Source of the DNA: RHKX01 sp963820055
Lineage (GTDB): Bacteria > Actinomycetota > Thermoleophilia > Solirubrobacterales > 70-9
Assembly (NCBI GenBank): GCA_963820055.1
Contig: CAWFYJ010000001.1
Location: forward strand, 124,001-188,000
Length of the DNA stretch: 64,000 nucleotides
Reading direction: 5' to 3'
In this document: positions 55,143-63,737 of the stretch, piece after piece
Layout of the letters: the number at the start of each line of letters is the position of its first letter
How positions within the stretch are numbered: position 1 is the first letter of the stretch
The notes under the pieces: generated by a model
Told to the model about the DNA's origin: nothing
What the model saw: only the letters and a program-made list of their open reading frames with translations
Database searches by the model: none
Made by a program: the position numbers and the translations under genes

Positions 55143-57161
55143 TCAGACGGTGAGCCGCGACTTGATCTGCGTCAGGAAGTCCTGCGGGAAGCCGGGAATG
55201 CCCTCGAGCTCGTCGACGGACTCGAAGCGACCGGAGCGCTCGCGGTGGGCGAGGACCCGGCCGGTCTGAGTGACCGACAGACCGACATCGCGAAGCTGCT
55301 CGAACGTCGCGTCGTTGAGGTTGAGCGGCAGGAACTGAACCGAGCTCATCTCCGATGGGTCCGGCAGCTTGATCGCGGACGAAGCGGGGGCCGGGGCGGG
55401 CGGCTCCGGGGCGGTGGGCGGCTCGGGCGACGGGGGTTCGGGCGTCACCGGCTCGGGCGATGGGGGTTCGGGCGTCACCGGCTCGGGAATGGGCTCGGCC
55501 GACTCGCCTGCCGGCGGAGTTGCGAACGCCGGCGGCGGCGGGGACGGCTCGACCGCAGCCGGAGCCGATGCGGCGGGCGGCGGCGAGGGTGCTGCCGACG
55601 GCGGCGTGTCGAGCGTCGGCGGCTCGAACGGCCGGGCCACGCCGGCGACAGCCTCGCGGGCGCGGTTCTCGGCCTCACGGGCGCGGTTCTCGGCGTCGTT
55701 GATCCGGCCGAGCATCTCTTGCAGGCGGCGCTCGCGCTCTGCCTCCTGGTGGCGCAGCTCGGCGAGCTTCTCGGCACGGGCGGCGCGCTCCTCGGCCTCA
55801 CCGGCCTGCGACTCGATCTGATCGAGGCGGGCGCGGGCCTCCTCGAGTGCCCGCTCGGTCTGCTCGCGCTTCTCGCCGATCCGGCGCTCGGTCAGGTCGA
55901 GCTCCTCGACGAGCTCGCGGTCCCGCTGACGGCGGCGATCGATCTGCTGGTCGGCGATCCGCAGCTCGTCGGCGAACGGGTTCTGCTCGCTGACGGCGGC
56001 GGCGTCGCGGCGGGCCTGATCGCCTGCGGCGAGCTCGGCGTCGGCCGCCTGGCCCTCGGCGGCCAGTCGCAGGCCCTCGGCCTCGCGGATCCGGCGCTCT
56101 GCGTCGGCGGTCGTCTGTGCCTCGTGGGCGCGGGCAAGGGCGTCGTCCTCACGCTTGTGGGCGGCCTCGAGCCGATCGGCGGCCTCGTCGGCCGTCACGG
56201 CGGGAACGTCCGGGGCGGAAGTCCCCGGCGGGACGGCGGCGACGCCGGGCGCCCCGGGCAGCTCAGCCTCGGGCGCGACGTTCGCCGGCGGGGGTGGAGG
56301 CGGGGGTTCCTCGGCGATGGGCGCCGGCGCCTCGGCGGGCGGAGGCTCGGGCGCGGGCGCCTCGGGCGCGGGCGAAGGCGCGGGCGCGGTCGGGGGCGGC
56401 GCGGCGGCGGGAGGCGGCGGCGCGGGATCGTCGTCTCCCCCCGACTTCACGGCAGCGACTCCCGCACCGGCGGCCACGGCGGCCGCGGCAGCGGCCCCGA
56501 GCGCCATGCGGGGATCGGACTTCGGCTCGCCGGACGTGGGCGGCTGCGGCGGCGGCGCTGCAGGCGGGGCGGGTGCGGCCGGCGGTGCAAGGGGTTGCGG
56601 CGTCCGCGCCGGCTTTCCCTTCGCGGCGGCGCGAGCGGCCTTCTTTTCGGCGATCGCCCGGCGGCGTTCCTCCCTGGCGCGATCTCGCTGCTCCTTCGCG
56701 GCGGCCTTCTTGGCCTCGCGCTCACGCTTCTTCTCCTCACGCTGCGCCTTGCGGTCGTTTGCGGCGGGCTGGGCCTGTGTGGCCGGGTTCGGTCCTGGCG
56801 CTGCGGCGACTGCCGGCGGCGGAGTCGCGAGACCCGCGGCCTCGGCCGCGGGTGAAACCGGTGCGGCGGCGCCGGCGGGCGGCGCCGGTGCGGGCTGCGG
56901 GGTCGCTCCACGGCGACGCGCGGCCTTCTGCTCGGCGCGGGCGCGGCGCTGCGCATCGCGCTCGGCGCGCTTGCGGGCCTTCAGCTCTTCACGCTCACGC
57001 TTCTTGCGTTCGCGAGGGCTCTCGGCAGGCGCAGTTCCGGGCGCTTGCAGGGCAGGCATCTGCGGGGCGGCCGGTGCGGGCGTACCGACTGCCGGCGGAG
57101 CCGGAGCACCCGGGGTCGGCTGGGGGCCCCCCGGTCCCTGCTGTTGATCCTGGTCGCTCAC
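55143..57161 (-). CDS. Pro/Ala-rich coiled-coil protein with a C-terminal ComEA-type helix-hairpin-helix
   Basis: 672 residues. GTG 57161 is supported by GGAGG 7 nt upstream (57169-57173). Layout: Pro-rich start; highly charged helix (about 50-90 and 135-200, Lys/Arg/Glu/Ala); one hydrophobic Ala/Gly segment ('ALGAAAAAAVAAGAGVAAV', about 223-243); a Pro-rich region; long coiled coil (about 320-520); Pro/Glu/Ser repeats; and a final helix-hairpin-helix domain ('LNLNDATFEQLRDVGLS', 'FESVDELEGIPGFPQDF'). HhH domains of this type bind DNA. The combination is not one I recognise. Follows smpB by 93 bp. Confidence 0.75.
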   Translation of the reverse strand: MSDQDQQQGPGGPQPTPGAPAPPAVGTPAPAAPQMPALQAPGTAPAESPRERKKREREELKARKRAERDAQRRARAEQKAARRRGATPQPAPAPPAGAAAPVSPAAEAAGLATPPPAVAAAPGPNPATQAQPAANDRKAQREEKKREREAKKAAAKEQRDRAREERRRAIAEKKAARAAAKGKPARTPQPLAPPAAPAPPAAPPPQPPTSGEPKSDPRMALGAAAAAAVAAGAGVAAVKSGGDDDPAPPPPAAAPPPTAPAPSPAPEAPAPEPPPAEAPAPIAEEPPPPPPPANVAPEAELPGAPGVAAVPPGTSAPDVPAVTADEAADRLEAAHKREDDALARAHEAQTTADAERRIREAEGLRLAAEGQAADAELAAGDQARRDAAAVSEQNPFADELRIADQQIDRRRQRDRELVEELDLTERRIGEKREQTERALEEARARLDQIESQAGEAEERAARAEKLAELRHQEAERERRLQEMLGRINDAENRAREAENRAREAVAGVARPFEPPTLDTPPSAAPSPPPAASAPAAVEPSPPPPAFATPPAGESAEPIPEPVTPEPPSPEPVTPEPPSPEPPTAPEPPAPAPASSAIKLPDPSEMSSVQFLPLNLNDATFEQLRDVGLSVTQTGRVLAHRERSGRFESVDELEGIPGFPQDFLTQIKSRLTV
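55421..55487. repeat. 30-bp tandem repeat, 2.2 copies
   Basis: Units 55421-55450 and 55451-55480 differ at one base, with a partial third copy to 55487. In the HhH gene they encode a Pro/Glu/Ser/Val decapeptide (TPEPPSPEPV). A likely site of copy-number variation. Confidence 0.85.
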
Positions 57162-57240
57162 TCGTGATCCTCCGTCTCGGGGCTCCTTCAACACCATTGA
57201 AGCAAGGGCGGCGACGTTCCGGTGGGGCCGCGTCACGTCC

Positions 57241-57258
57241 CTGAACGACCGCGTTCAG
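57241..57258 (-). terminator. Hairpin overlapping the smpB stop codon
   Basis: CTGAACG / CGTTCAG, perfect 7-bp arms, 4-nt loop, covering the smpB TGA. No U-tract; it may attenuate rather than terminate. Confidence 0.35.
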
Positions 57259-57719
57259 CGATTGCGCTGCTTGACCTCGCGCTCGATGTCGCGCGCGACG
57301 TCGCGGTCGCGGATCTGGCGGCGCTTGTCCTGCTGCTGCTTGCCCCTCGCCAGCGCGAGCTCGACTTTCGCGCGCTTCCCCTTGAAGTAGATCCGCGTCG
57401 GGATCAGCGTCAGGCCCTTGCGCTGCATCCTTCCGATCAGGCGCTCGATCTCCCAGCGGTGCATGAGCAGCTTCCGGGCGCGCTCGGGGTCGTGGTTCTC
57501 GCGCGCCGGCGGGTATGGCGGAATGTAGGAGCCGCGGAGGTAGACCTCCCCCTCCTCGATCGCCGCGTACGAGTCCTGGAGCCTCGCCTTGCCGTCGCGC
57601 AGCGACTTGACCTCGGTTCCGGTCAGCACGACGCCGACCTCGAAGGTCTCGACGATCTCGTACGAGTACCGCGCCGCCCGATTGGTGGCGACGTCCGGCC
57701 CGCGCTCGTCGTCGCTCAT
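57255..57719 (-). CDS. smpB: SsrA-binding protein SmpB
   Basis: 154 residues. 'NRAARYSYEIVETFEVGVVL', 'GTEVKSLRDGKARLQDSY', 'LRGSYIPPY', 'HDPERARKLLMHRWEIERL', 'KGLTLIPTRIYFKGKRAKVE' and a basic C-terminal tail. Binds tmRNA and delivers it to stalled ribosomes. The ATG overlaps the RNase R stop (ATGA), a known rnr-smpB coupling. The partner tmRNA is at 48182-48548. Confidence 0.98.
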   Translation of the reverse strand: MSDDERGPDVATNRAARYSYEIVETFEVGVVLTGTEVKSLRDGKARLQDSYAAIEEGEVYLRGSYIPPYPPARENHDPERARKLLMHRWEIERLIGRMQRKGLTLIPTRIYFKGKRAKVELALARGKQQQDKRRQIRDRDVARDIEREVKQRNR

Positions 57720-59527
57720 CTCCCCCTCCGCTGGGCACCCCGCCGGGAGCGGGCCCCGCCCGAGCGCTGCCCGGGACCGCGACGACGGTCCTCGCCGCGT
57801 TCGGCCGCGATCAGGTCGACCCGTCCACGAGGCGCCTCCACGGACTCGACCTTGACCTCGATCGAGTCGCCGATGCCGATCTGCTTGCCGGTGCGCATGC
57901 CGATCAGCGCCGATTCGACGTCGTTGATCTCGAACCGCTCGCCGGGCATCCGCCGCGCCGGGAAGAAGCCCTCGTATACGTCTGCATGCTCGCCACGGAA
58001 GAGGATGAAAGCACCAGCGCCGATCACGCCGGAGACCTCCCCCTCGAAGACCGTCTCGGAGCCGCGCTCGAAGAGCTCCCGCTGCAACAGGAAGGAGGCG
58101 CAGACGTCATCGCCGTCGCGCTCGATCCGCATCGAGTCGCGCTCGCGATCGGAGCAATGGAGGGCGGCGCCCGCGACCTCGTGGATGTCGGGCCGCTCCT
58201 CGCTGCCGTCAATCACCGAGAGCAGGCCGCGATGGGCGATCAGGTCGGGGTAGCGGCGGATCGGCGACGTGAAGTGCGAATAGGCGCTGCTGCCGAGTCC
58301 GGCATGGCCGAGGTTGACCTCGCTGTAGCGCGCCGGCTTCAGGGAACGAAGGACCAGCGAGGAGAGGCTGCTCGCGCCGTGTCCACGACGTGCGGCCTCG
58401 GCGGCGACGAGGCGGCTTGCCTCGATCGCCGCCTCCCCCGCCTCGCTCGGTCCCGCCGCCTCCGCCAGGGCCGGGCTGGGGATCCCGAGCGACGCGAGCT
58501 GGTCGATGAGCACGCGAACCCGGGCGGGATCGGGCTGTTCGTGGACCCGGTAGAGGGTCGGCACGTGTTTGCTCTCGAGCAGCCGCGCGACCTGCTCGTT
58601 GGTGAGGATCATCAGCTTCTCGATGAGCCGGTGTGCCTCGGTCTGAACGAGGGCGTGGGCGCCCTCGACGTCGCCGTCGGCAGTGAACGTGAACTCGGGC
58701 TCGGAGCTCGTGACCTCGAGACCCGGCGCCGCTGTGCCGGCGATCGCCGCCGTCGCGCGCCGTGCGGTCGCAATCGCCTCCGCAACCGGGTCCGGCGCTC
58801 GCTCGGTGCCGGCGAAGATCCGGTCGAGGTGGTCGTAGTCGAGCCGCGCGTCGGAGCGGATCCGCGAGCGGTAGAAGCTGGCGGAGCGCGCCCTCCCGTC
58901 GGCGGCGAGCTCGATCTCGGTCGTCACGGCGAGGCGCTCGACCCCCGGGACGAGGCTGCACGCGTCGCTACTGAGGGACGCCGGGAGCATCGGGCTCACG
59001 GTCCCGGGCGCGTAGGTCGAGTTCGCGCGCGACAACGCCTCGCGGTCGAGGCCGCTCTCCGGCTTGACGTGGGCGGCGACGTCGGCGATGTGGACCCAGA
59101 CGCGATAGCCGTCGCCCTCGGGCCGGGCCGACACCGCGTCGTCGAAGTCGCGGGCGCTGGCGGGGTCGACGGTGAACGTGGGCTCGGCGGTCAGGTCGCG
59201 GCGCTCGCCGGCGTCGCGCTCGAGGCGGGCGATCGCACTCCGCGCCTCCTGCTCGTGCCGATCGCGGAACGTCGGGCGCAGGCCGCGGTCGGCGACCAGA
59301 GCGGCGACGACGTCGCGGGCGTTGTCGGCGCGGCCGAGGTCGACGATCGGCTGTCCGCCGCGTGCGTCGATCCGGCAGAGGGCGATCCCTCCCGGCTCGA
59401 CCTTCACCCGGCCGCGCGCGAGGCTCACCTGCGGGCCGCGCTCGAACAGCGGCTCGCCGACCCAGAAGCGGCCACGGCGGCTGACGACGAGCGCCCGCGG
59501 GCGCCCGTACTCCTCCTGCTGGGGCAT
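57716..59527 (-). CDS. rnr: RNase R / RNB-family 3'-5' exoribonuclease
   Basis: 603 residues, shorter than Escherichia RNase R but with the complete RNB catalytic domain: 'ARDFDDAVSA' (Mg-binding Asp set), 'VWVHIADVAAHV', 'STYAPGTVSPMLP', 'SHFTSPIRRYPDLIAHR'. A C-terminal S1 domain ('FEGEVSGVIGAGAFILF') ends in an Arg/Gly-rich basic tail. The N-terminal cold-shock region is reduced. Degrades structured RNA and non-stop mRNA with trans-translation. Start overlaps the protease stop by one base (TGATG). Confidence 0.94.
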   Translation of the reverse strand: MPQQEEYGRPRALVVSRRGRFWVGEPLFERGPQVSLARGRVKVEPGGIALCRIDARGGQPIVDLGRADNARDVVAALVADRGLRPTFRDRHEQEARSAIARLERDAGERRDLTAEPTFTVDPASARDFDDAVSARPEGDGYRVWVHIADVAAHVKPESGLDREALSRANSTYAPGTVSPMLPASLSSDACSLVPGVERLAVTTEIELAADGRARSASFYRSRIRSDARLDYDHLDRIFAGTERAPDPVAEAIATARRATAAIAGTAAPGLEVTSSEPEFTFTADGDVEGAHALVQTEAHRLIEKLMILTNEQVARLLESKHVPTLYRVHEQPDPARVRVLIDQLASLGIPSPALAEAAGPSEAGEAAIEASRLVAAEAARRGHGASSLSSLVLRSLKPARYSEVNLGHAGLGSSAYSHFTSPIRRYPDLIAHRGLLSVIDGSEERPDIHEVAGAALHCSDRERDSMRIERDGDDVCASFLLQRELFERGSETVFEGEVSGVIGAGAFILFRGEHADVYEGFFPARRMPGERFEINDVESALIGMRTGKQIGIGDSIEVKVESVEAPRGRVDLIAAERGEDRRRGPGQRSGGARSRRGAQRRGR

Positions 59528-60717
59528 CAGTTGCCCTGCTGGAGCTCGGCCGCGACCTGGTCGAGGCCGGCGTCGAGGACGTCGTCGCCGTCCTTGGGGT
59601 CCTTGTCCTTCACGTGCTCGTCGGGGACGACGCCCTTGCCCAGGATCGAGGTGCCGTCCGCGGTCAGGTACTCGCCGACGGTGAGATCGAGCGCGCCCCC
59701 GGCCGCGAGCGGGATCACCTCCTGGAAGACGCCCTTGCCGTACGTCCGGGTGCCGATCACCGTCGCGAGGTCGTTCTCCTTCAGGGCGGCGGTCACGATC
59801 TCCGAAGCCGATGCGGTGTTGCCGTCGACGAGAACGGCGATCGGGCCGATGCCCTCGAGCGGGTCGCCGGTGACGTCGAATGTCTGCTTGTCGCGGGCGC
59901 GGCCCTCGATCGTCACGACCGGGCCATCGGCCTGGAAGATCGACTGGACGAGCACCGCCTCGTCGACGAGGCCGCCGCCGTTGCCGCGGAGGTCGAAGAC
60001 GAGCCCCTCGGCACCCTTCGCGTCGAGCTTCTGGATCTCGTTGCGGAGCTCGCCGTGGGCGCCGCTCGTGAAGCCGGCGAGGCTGACGTAGCCGACCTTG
60101 CGGCCGTCGATCTTCTCGATCCGGCCCGCGACCGCGGGCACCTTGACGCTGGCCCGGTCGACCTCGACGTCGCGCTTCTTGCCGGAGCCGGCGTCGATGA
60201 CGGTGAGCTCGACGCTCGTGCCGGGCGGGCCCTTGATCCGTGATGCCGCAGCGTCGGCGGATACGCCCTTCAGCGACTTGCCGTCGACGCCGACGATCAG
60301 ATCGCCCACCCCAATGTTCGCGTCGACGGCCGGAGCGCCGTCGAAAACCTGGGCGACCCGGAGGCCCCGCTTCGTCTCCGAGACGGTCACGCCGATCCCG
60401 GAGAACTCGCCGGACGACGACGCCTGGAACCGCTTGTAGGTGGCCGGGTCGAAGTAGTGGGAGAACTTGTCGTCGTTCTGCTTGCTGATCCGGTCGACCA
60501 TCCCGTTGATCGACGCGTTCTGGAGGTCCTCGGAGTCGGTGGGCCGGAAGTAGGAGTCCTCGATGATCCCCTGCGCCTCTTCGGCGCGGCTCTGCGTGCC
60601 GGTTTCGGGCAGCAGGTCCTGGAGCGGACCGACGTACGCGAGCAGCGCGACGGCGACCGCCGCCCCGGCGATCAGGCCGAGCGCGAACGTCCAGATTCGA
60701 CGGGAGCCGCTGCTCAA
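59527..60717 (-). CDS. C-terminal processing peptidase (S41/Ctp family)
   Basis: 396 residues. TTG 60717 overlaps the ftsX stop (TTGA). N-terminal membrane anchor (about 8-28), then 'SHYFDPATYKRFQASSSGEF', a PDZ domain ('FSGIGVTVSETKRGLRV', 'GVGDLIVGVDGKSL'), and the S41 protease core ('VFDLRGNGGGLVDEAV', catalytic Ser in 'GNTASASEIVTAAL', Lys in 'TYGKGVFQEV'). Processes extracytoplasmic proteins. The ftsEX-ctp order is common in Gram-positive bacteria, which fits a cell-envelope role. Confidence 0.93.
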   Translation of the reverse strand: MSSGSRRIWTFALGLIAGAAVAVALLAYVGPLQDLLPETGTQSRAEEAQGIIEDSYFRPTDSEDLQNASINGMVDRISKQNDDKFSHYFDPATYKRFQASSSGEFSGIGVTVSETKRGLRVAQVFDGAPAVDANIGVGDLIVGVDGKSLKGVSADAAASRIKGPPGTSVELTVIDAGSGKKRDVEVDRASVKVPAVAGRIEKIDGRKVGYVSLAGFTSGAHGELRNEIQKLDAKGAEGLVFDLRGNGGGLVDEAVLVQSIFQADGPVVTIEGRARDKQTFDVTGDPLEGIGPIAVLVDGNTASASEIVTAALKENDLATVIGTRTYGKGVFQEVIPLAAGGALDLTVGEYLTADGTSILGKGVVPDEHVKDKDPKDGDDVLDAGLDQVAAELQQGN

Positions 60718-61613
60718 ATGCGGAGGAAGCGGCGCAGCGTCACTCCGCTGCCAAGCGCCGCGACCACCATCGCGCCCATCACCAGTGCGGCGATAAGGGG
60801 TCCGAAGGAGATCGTGTTGAGATTCTCGACCAAAGCGAAGTTGTCTGACAGCGGGTCGACGATGGTCACCTTGCCGAGAAACAGTATGCCGACCGCGATC
60901 AGTGCGCCGAACAGCCCGACGACCATCCCCTCGATCACGAACGGCCAACGGATGAACCAGTCGGTCGCTCCGACCAGCTGCATGACCTCGACTTCGCGAC
61001 GTCGCGCGTAGATCGAGAGGCGGATCGTGTTCCCGACCAGGAAGAGGGACGCGACGGCGAGAAGGACGGCGATGACGGCGAGGAGGATCTTGACCGCCCC
61101 CGTCACCTCGCGGATCTGCTGAGTCTGCTCACCGGTCACGACCTCGTCGATCGCGGCGCTGATCGGCTGCGGCTTGCCGGCCGAGTTGGGAGGCGAGATC
61201 GCGGTCTGCACGGACTCGAGGTTGTCGGGGTCGTCGACCTTGACGTTGAAGGCCGGCGGCAGCGGGTTGCTGTTGAGCTGGTCGAGCAGGCTCTTGTCCT
61301 CGAGCCTGTCCTGAAGGATCTTCAGCGCCGCGGCGGGCGAGACGTACTCGACGGTGTCGACGTGCGGGATCGCACCGATCTTGTCCTGCAGTGACTTGAT
61401 CTCGGCGTTCGTCGCGTCCTCGAACATGAAGACCTTGAGCTCGAGCTGGCTGCGGACGTCGTTCGTCTTCGACCCGCTCGCATCGAGGACCGGGACGAGG
61501 ACGCCGATCAACAGAACCGTGACGGCGATCGTCACGATCGCGGCGAGCGAAGGCGCGGCGTTGCGGCGCAGCGCCCGGTAGGCCTCGCTGAGGAAGAAGG
61601 AGAGGCGGCTCAC
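60714..61613 (-). CDS. ftsX: Cell division protein FtsX
   Basis: 299 residues. N-terminal cytoplasmic 'SFFLSEAYRALRRNAAPSLA', TM1, an extracytoplasmic FtsX domain (about 45-170), then three membrane segments with 'YARRREVEVMQLVGATDWFIRWPF' (abridged) contacting FtsE. It passes ATP-driven movement through the membrane to a coiled-coil peptidoglycan hydrolase; the NlpC/P60 protein at 2394 is a possible client. Overlaps ftsE by 4 bp. Confidence 0.96.
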   Translation of the reverse strand: MSRLSFFLSEAYRALRRNAAPSLAAIVTIAVTVLLIGVLVPVLDASGSKTNDVRSQLELKVFMFEDATNAEIKSLQDKIGAIPHVDTVEYVSPAAALKILQDRLEDKSLLDQLNSNPLPPAFNVKVDDPDNLESVQTAISPPNSAGKPQPISAAIDEVVTGEQTQQIREVTGAVKILLAVIAVLLAVASLFLVGNTIRLSIYARRREVEVMQLVGATDWFIRWPFVIEGMVVGLFGALIAVGILFLGKVTIVDPLSDNFALVENLNTISFGPLIAALVMGAMVVAALGSGVTLRRFLRI

Positions 61614-62467
61614 AGGGCCGCTCCGTTGTCGTCGTCGAACTCGTCGTGATCGATGACGCCGAGCTCGGTCCGGATGCGGGCGCCGAATTCCGAGGTGTCC
61701 TCGTCGGTCGCGTACATGCCGGCGGCCTGATCGCGGATGACGCGACCGTCGTAGAGCTGGATGACGCGGCGGCGCATCTTGTCGACCATCTCGCGGTCGT
61801 GGGTCACGACGACGACGGTCGTGCCGGTCCGGTTGATCCGGTAGAGCAGCTGCATGATCCCGATCGACGTCTCGGGGTCGAGGTTTCCGGTCGGCTCGTC
61901 CGCCAGCAGGAGCGGCGGATGGCTGACGAACGCTCGCGCGATCGAGACGCGCTGCTGCTCGCCGCCGGAGAGCTCATCGGGGTAGTTGTGGATCTTGGCC
62001 CCGAGGCCGACCATGCGGAGGATCTCCGGAACCTGGCGCTTGATCTCCGAGCGCGGCGTGCCGATGACCTGCAGCGCGTAGCCGACGTTGTCGTAGACCG
62101 TCCGGTTCGGGAGCAGCTTGAAGTCCTGGAAGACGGTGCCGATCCGGCGGCGCAGGGCCGGGACCTTCGAGCGCGGCATGTCGTTGATGTCCTTGCCGGC
62201 GACGCGGACCGTGCCGCTGGCGGGCTCGAGGTCGCGGAGCAGGAGCTTGATGAAGGTCGACTTTCCACAGCCCGTCGGGCCGACCAGGAAGACGAACTCG
62301 CCGCGGTCGATCGAGATCGAAACGCGCTCGAGGCCGACGTGGCCGCCGGGGTAGACGACGGTCGAGTCGTTGAGCTCGACGATCGGCGGACGCTGCGGGC
62401 GGGGATGCGACTCGGGCATCCGCGAACGGCGGGCGCGAAGTCGGCTGCGTGTACGTGCTCTGGCCAT
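61610..62467 (-). CDS. ftsE: Cell division ATP-binding protein FtsE
   Basis: 285 residues from ATG 62467, which has AAGGAG upstream; ATG 62419 (MPESHP) is the alternative and gives a product closer to the family norm. Walker A 'GPTGCGKSTFIKLLL', 'FQDFKLLPNRTVYDNVGYAL', signature 'LSGGEQQRVSIARAF', Walker B 'LLLADEPTGNLDP', H-loop 'VVVTHDREMV'. An acidic C-terminal tail (DHDEFDDDNG) is noticeable. First gene of the ftsEX-ctp-rnr-smpB series. Confidence 0.95.
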   Translation of the reverse strand: MARARTRSRLRARRSRMPESHPRPQRPPIVELNDSTVVYPGGHVGLERVSISIDRGEFVFLVGPTGCGKSTFIKLLLRDLEPASGTVRVAGKDINDMPRSKVPALRRRIGTVFQDFKLLPNRTVYDNVGYALQVIGTPRSEIKRQVPEILRMVGLGAKIHNYPDELSGGEQQRVSIARAFVSHPPLLLADEPTGNLDPETSIGIMQLLYRINRTGTTVVVVTHDREMVDKMRRRVIQLYDGRVIRDQAAGMYATDEDTSEFGARIRTELGVIDHDEFDDDNGAAL

Positions 62468-62641
62468 GATCAGAAGGCTCCTTCGTCGGCGCCGCGGACG
62501 TTCCTCCGACCCGGTCGGCTGGGCGGAGCCGTGCAAGACGCTGCTTGCGCGAAGGCAGCATCATAAGCAAATCCTCACACAACACGAACAGTTCCTTCGT
62601 GAAATGCACGACCCCGCCCGAGGCGCCGCGGGATCGCCGCA

Positions 62642-62647
62642 TACGAT
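62642..62647 (+). promoter_or_regulatory. -10 element (TACGAT) of the DUF389 gene
   Basis: TACGAT ends 6 nt before the GTG at 62654. The 62468-62653 divergent gap with ftsE shows no gene. Confidence 0.4.
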
Positions 62648-62653
62648 CCCGCC

Positions 62654-63676
62654 GTGGTTCACCTGAGGATCGTCGCGCCGAACACCGAGTGTCGGCACGT
62701 GCTCGAGCTCCTCGAGGCGAACGACTCGGTCTTCAACATCGTCCACCTCCCGGGGGTCGCCTCGAAGCCGCGCGGCGATCTCGTCCTCTGCGACGTCCCG
62801 AGCCGCGACGTCAGCCTCATCGTCGCCGACCTCCGCGAGCTCAACGTTGACGTCGACGGCTCGATCGCGATCGACCACGTCGATGCCGAGATCTCGGGGA
62901 TCGCATCCGAGCATCACCGCCGCCGAGCCCGCGACGTCGGGGCCGACCCGGTCGTCTGGGAGAACGTTTCATCGCGGACGTCGGAGAACGTCGAGCTCTC
63001 GCAGAGCTACCTGATCTTCATGACGATGGCGATGCTGATCGCCTCGGTCGGGATCTGCTTCAACCAGCCGATCCTGATCGTGGCGGCGATGGTCGTCGGC
63101 CCCGACTTCGGGCCGATCGCCGGCATCTGCGTCGCCCTCGTCAACCGCAACCGCAGTCTCGTCCGCCGCTCCGGCGCGGCGCTCGTCGCCGGCTTCGCGG
63201 TCGGGATCTCCTTCACCTACCTGAGCACCGTGATCCTCCGCGCGGTCGGCGAGCTCCCCGAGCAGATCAACTTCCAGTCCCACGCGCTCGTCGACTTCAT
63301 CTCGGAGCCGAACTTCTTCTCCGTCTACGTCGCGATCGCCGCCGGAATCGTCGGGATGCTCAGCCTGACCACCGCGAAGTCGAGCGTGCTGATCGGCGTC
63401 CTGATCTCGGTGACGACCATTCCCGCCGCGGCCAACATCGGCGTCGCCGCCGCCTATCTCGACTGGACTACCGCCTGGGGCGCCGGCCGCCAGCTGATCC
63501 TCAACATCGCCTCGATCCTGATCGCCGGCCTGATCACGCTGATCGTCCAGCGGCGCCTCTACATGCGCCGCCGCCGGGCCCACCTTCGCGACCGGTCGCG
63601 CGAGAACGCCGGCCTGCCGCTCGGGTCCAGCCGCCGCGCCGAGACCGATCCCGACGACGAACCCGTGGCAGAGTAG
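62654..63676 (+). CDS. DUF389 family membrane protein
   Basis: 340 residues, GTG start. An N-terminal soluble ferredoxin-like domain of about 95 residues ('LRIVAPNTECRHVLELLEAN'), then six membrane segments with the family patterns 'MTMAMLIASVGICFNQPILI', 'AAMVVGPDFGPIAGICVALV' and 'AAGIVGMLSLTTAKSSVLIGV'. Widespread in actinobacteria and archaea; transport role suspected but unproven. A basic cytoplasmic tail (RRRRAHLRDRSRE) ends the protein. Confidence 0.88.
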   Translation: MVHLRIVAPNTECRHVLELLEANDSVFNIVHLPGVASKPRGDLVLCDVPSRDVSLIVADLRELNVDVDGSIAIDHVDAEISGIASEHHRRRARDVGADPVVWENVSSRTSENVELSQSYLIFMTMAMLIASVGICFNQPILIVAAMVVGPDFGPIAGICVALVNRNRSLVRRSGAALVAGFAVGISFTYLSTVILRAVGELPEQINFQSHALVDFISEPNFFSVYVAIAAGIVGMLSLTTAKSSVLIGVLISVTTIPAAANIGVAAAYLDWTTAWGAGRQLILNIASILIAGLITLIVQRRLYMRRRRAHLRDRSRENAGLPLGSSRRAETDPDDEPVAE

Positions 63677-63700
63677 AAAAGCCTCGGGGCAGCTAGGCCC

Positions 63701-63737
63701 TGACGAGGTCGGGAGCCCGCGGCCTCCCGACCCGTCA
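63701..63737. terminator. Hairpin between the convergent DUF389 and nadA genes
   Basis: TGACG(A)GGTCGGGAG paired with CTCCCGACC and CGTCA: a 14-bp stem with one bulged A and an 8-nt loop, overlapping the nadA stop. No U-tract. Confidence 0.55.

Noticed and set aside
55421..55487. The 30-bp repeats as a regulatory iteron or CRISPR-like array
   Set aside because: They are in frame and encode a Pro/Glu decapeptide inside the HhH gene.
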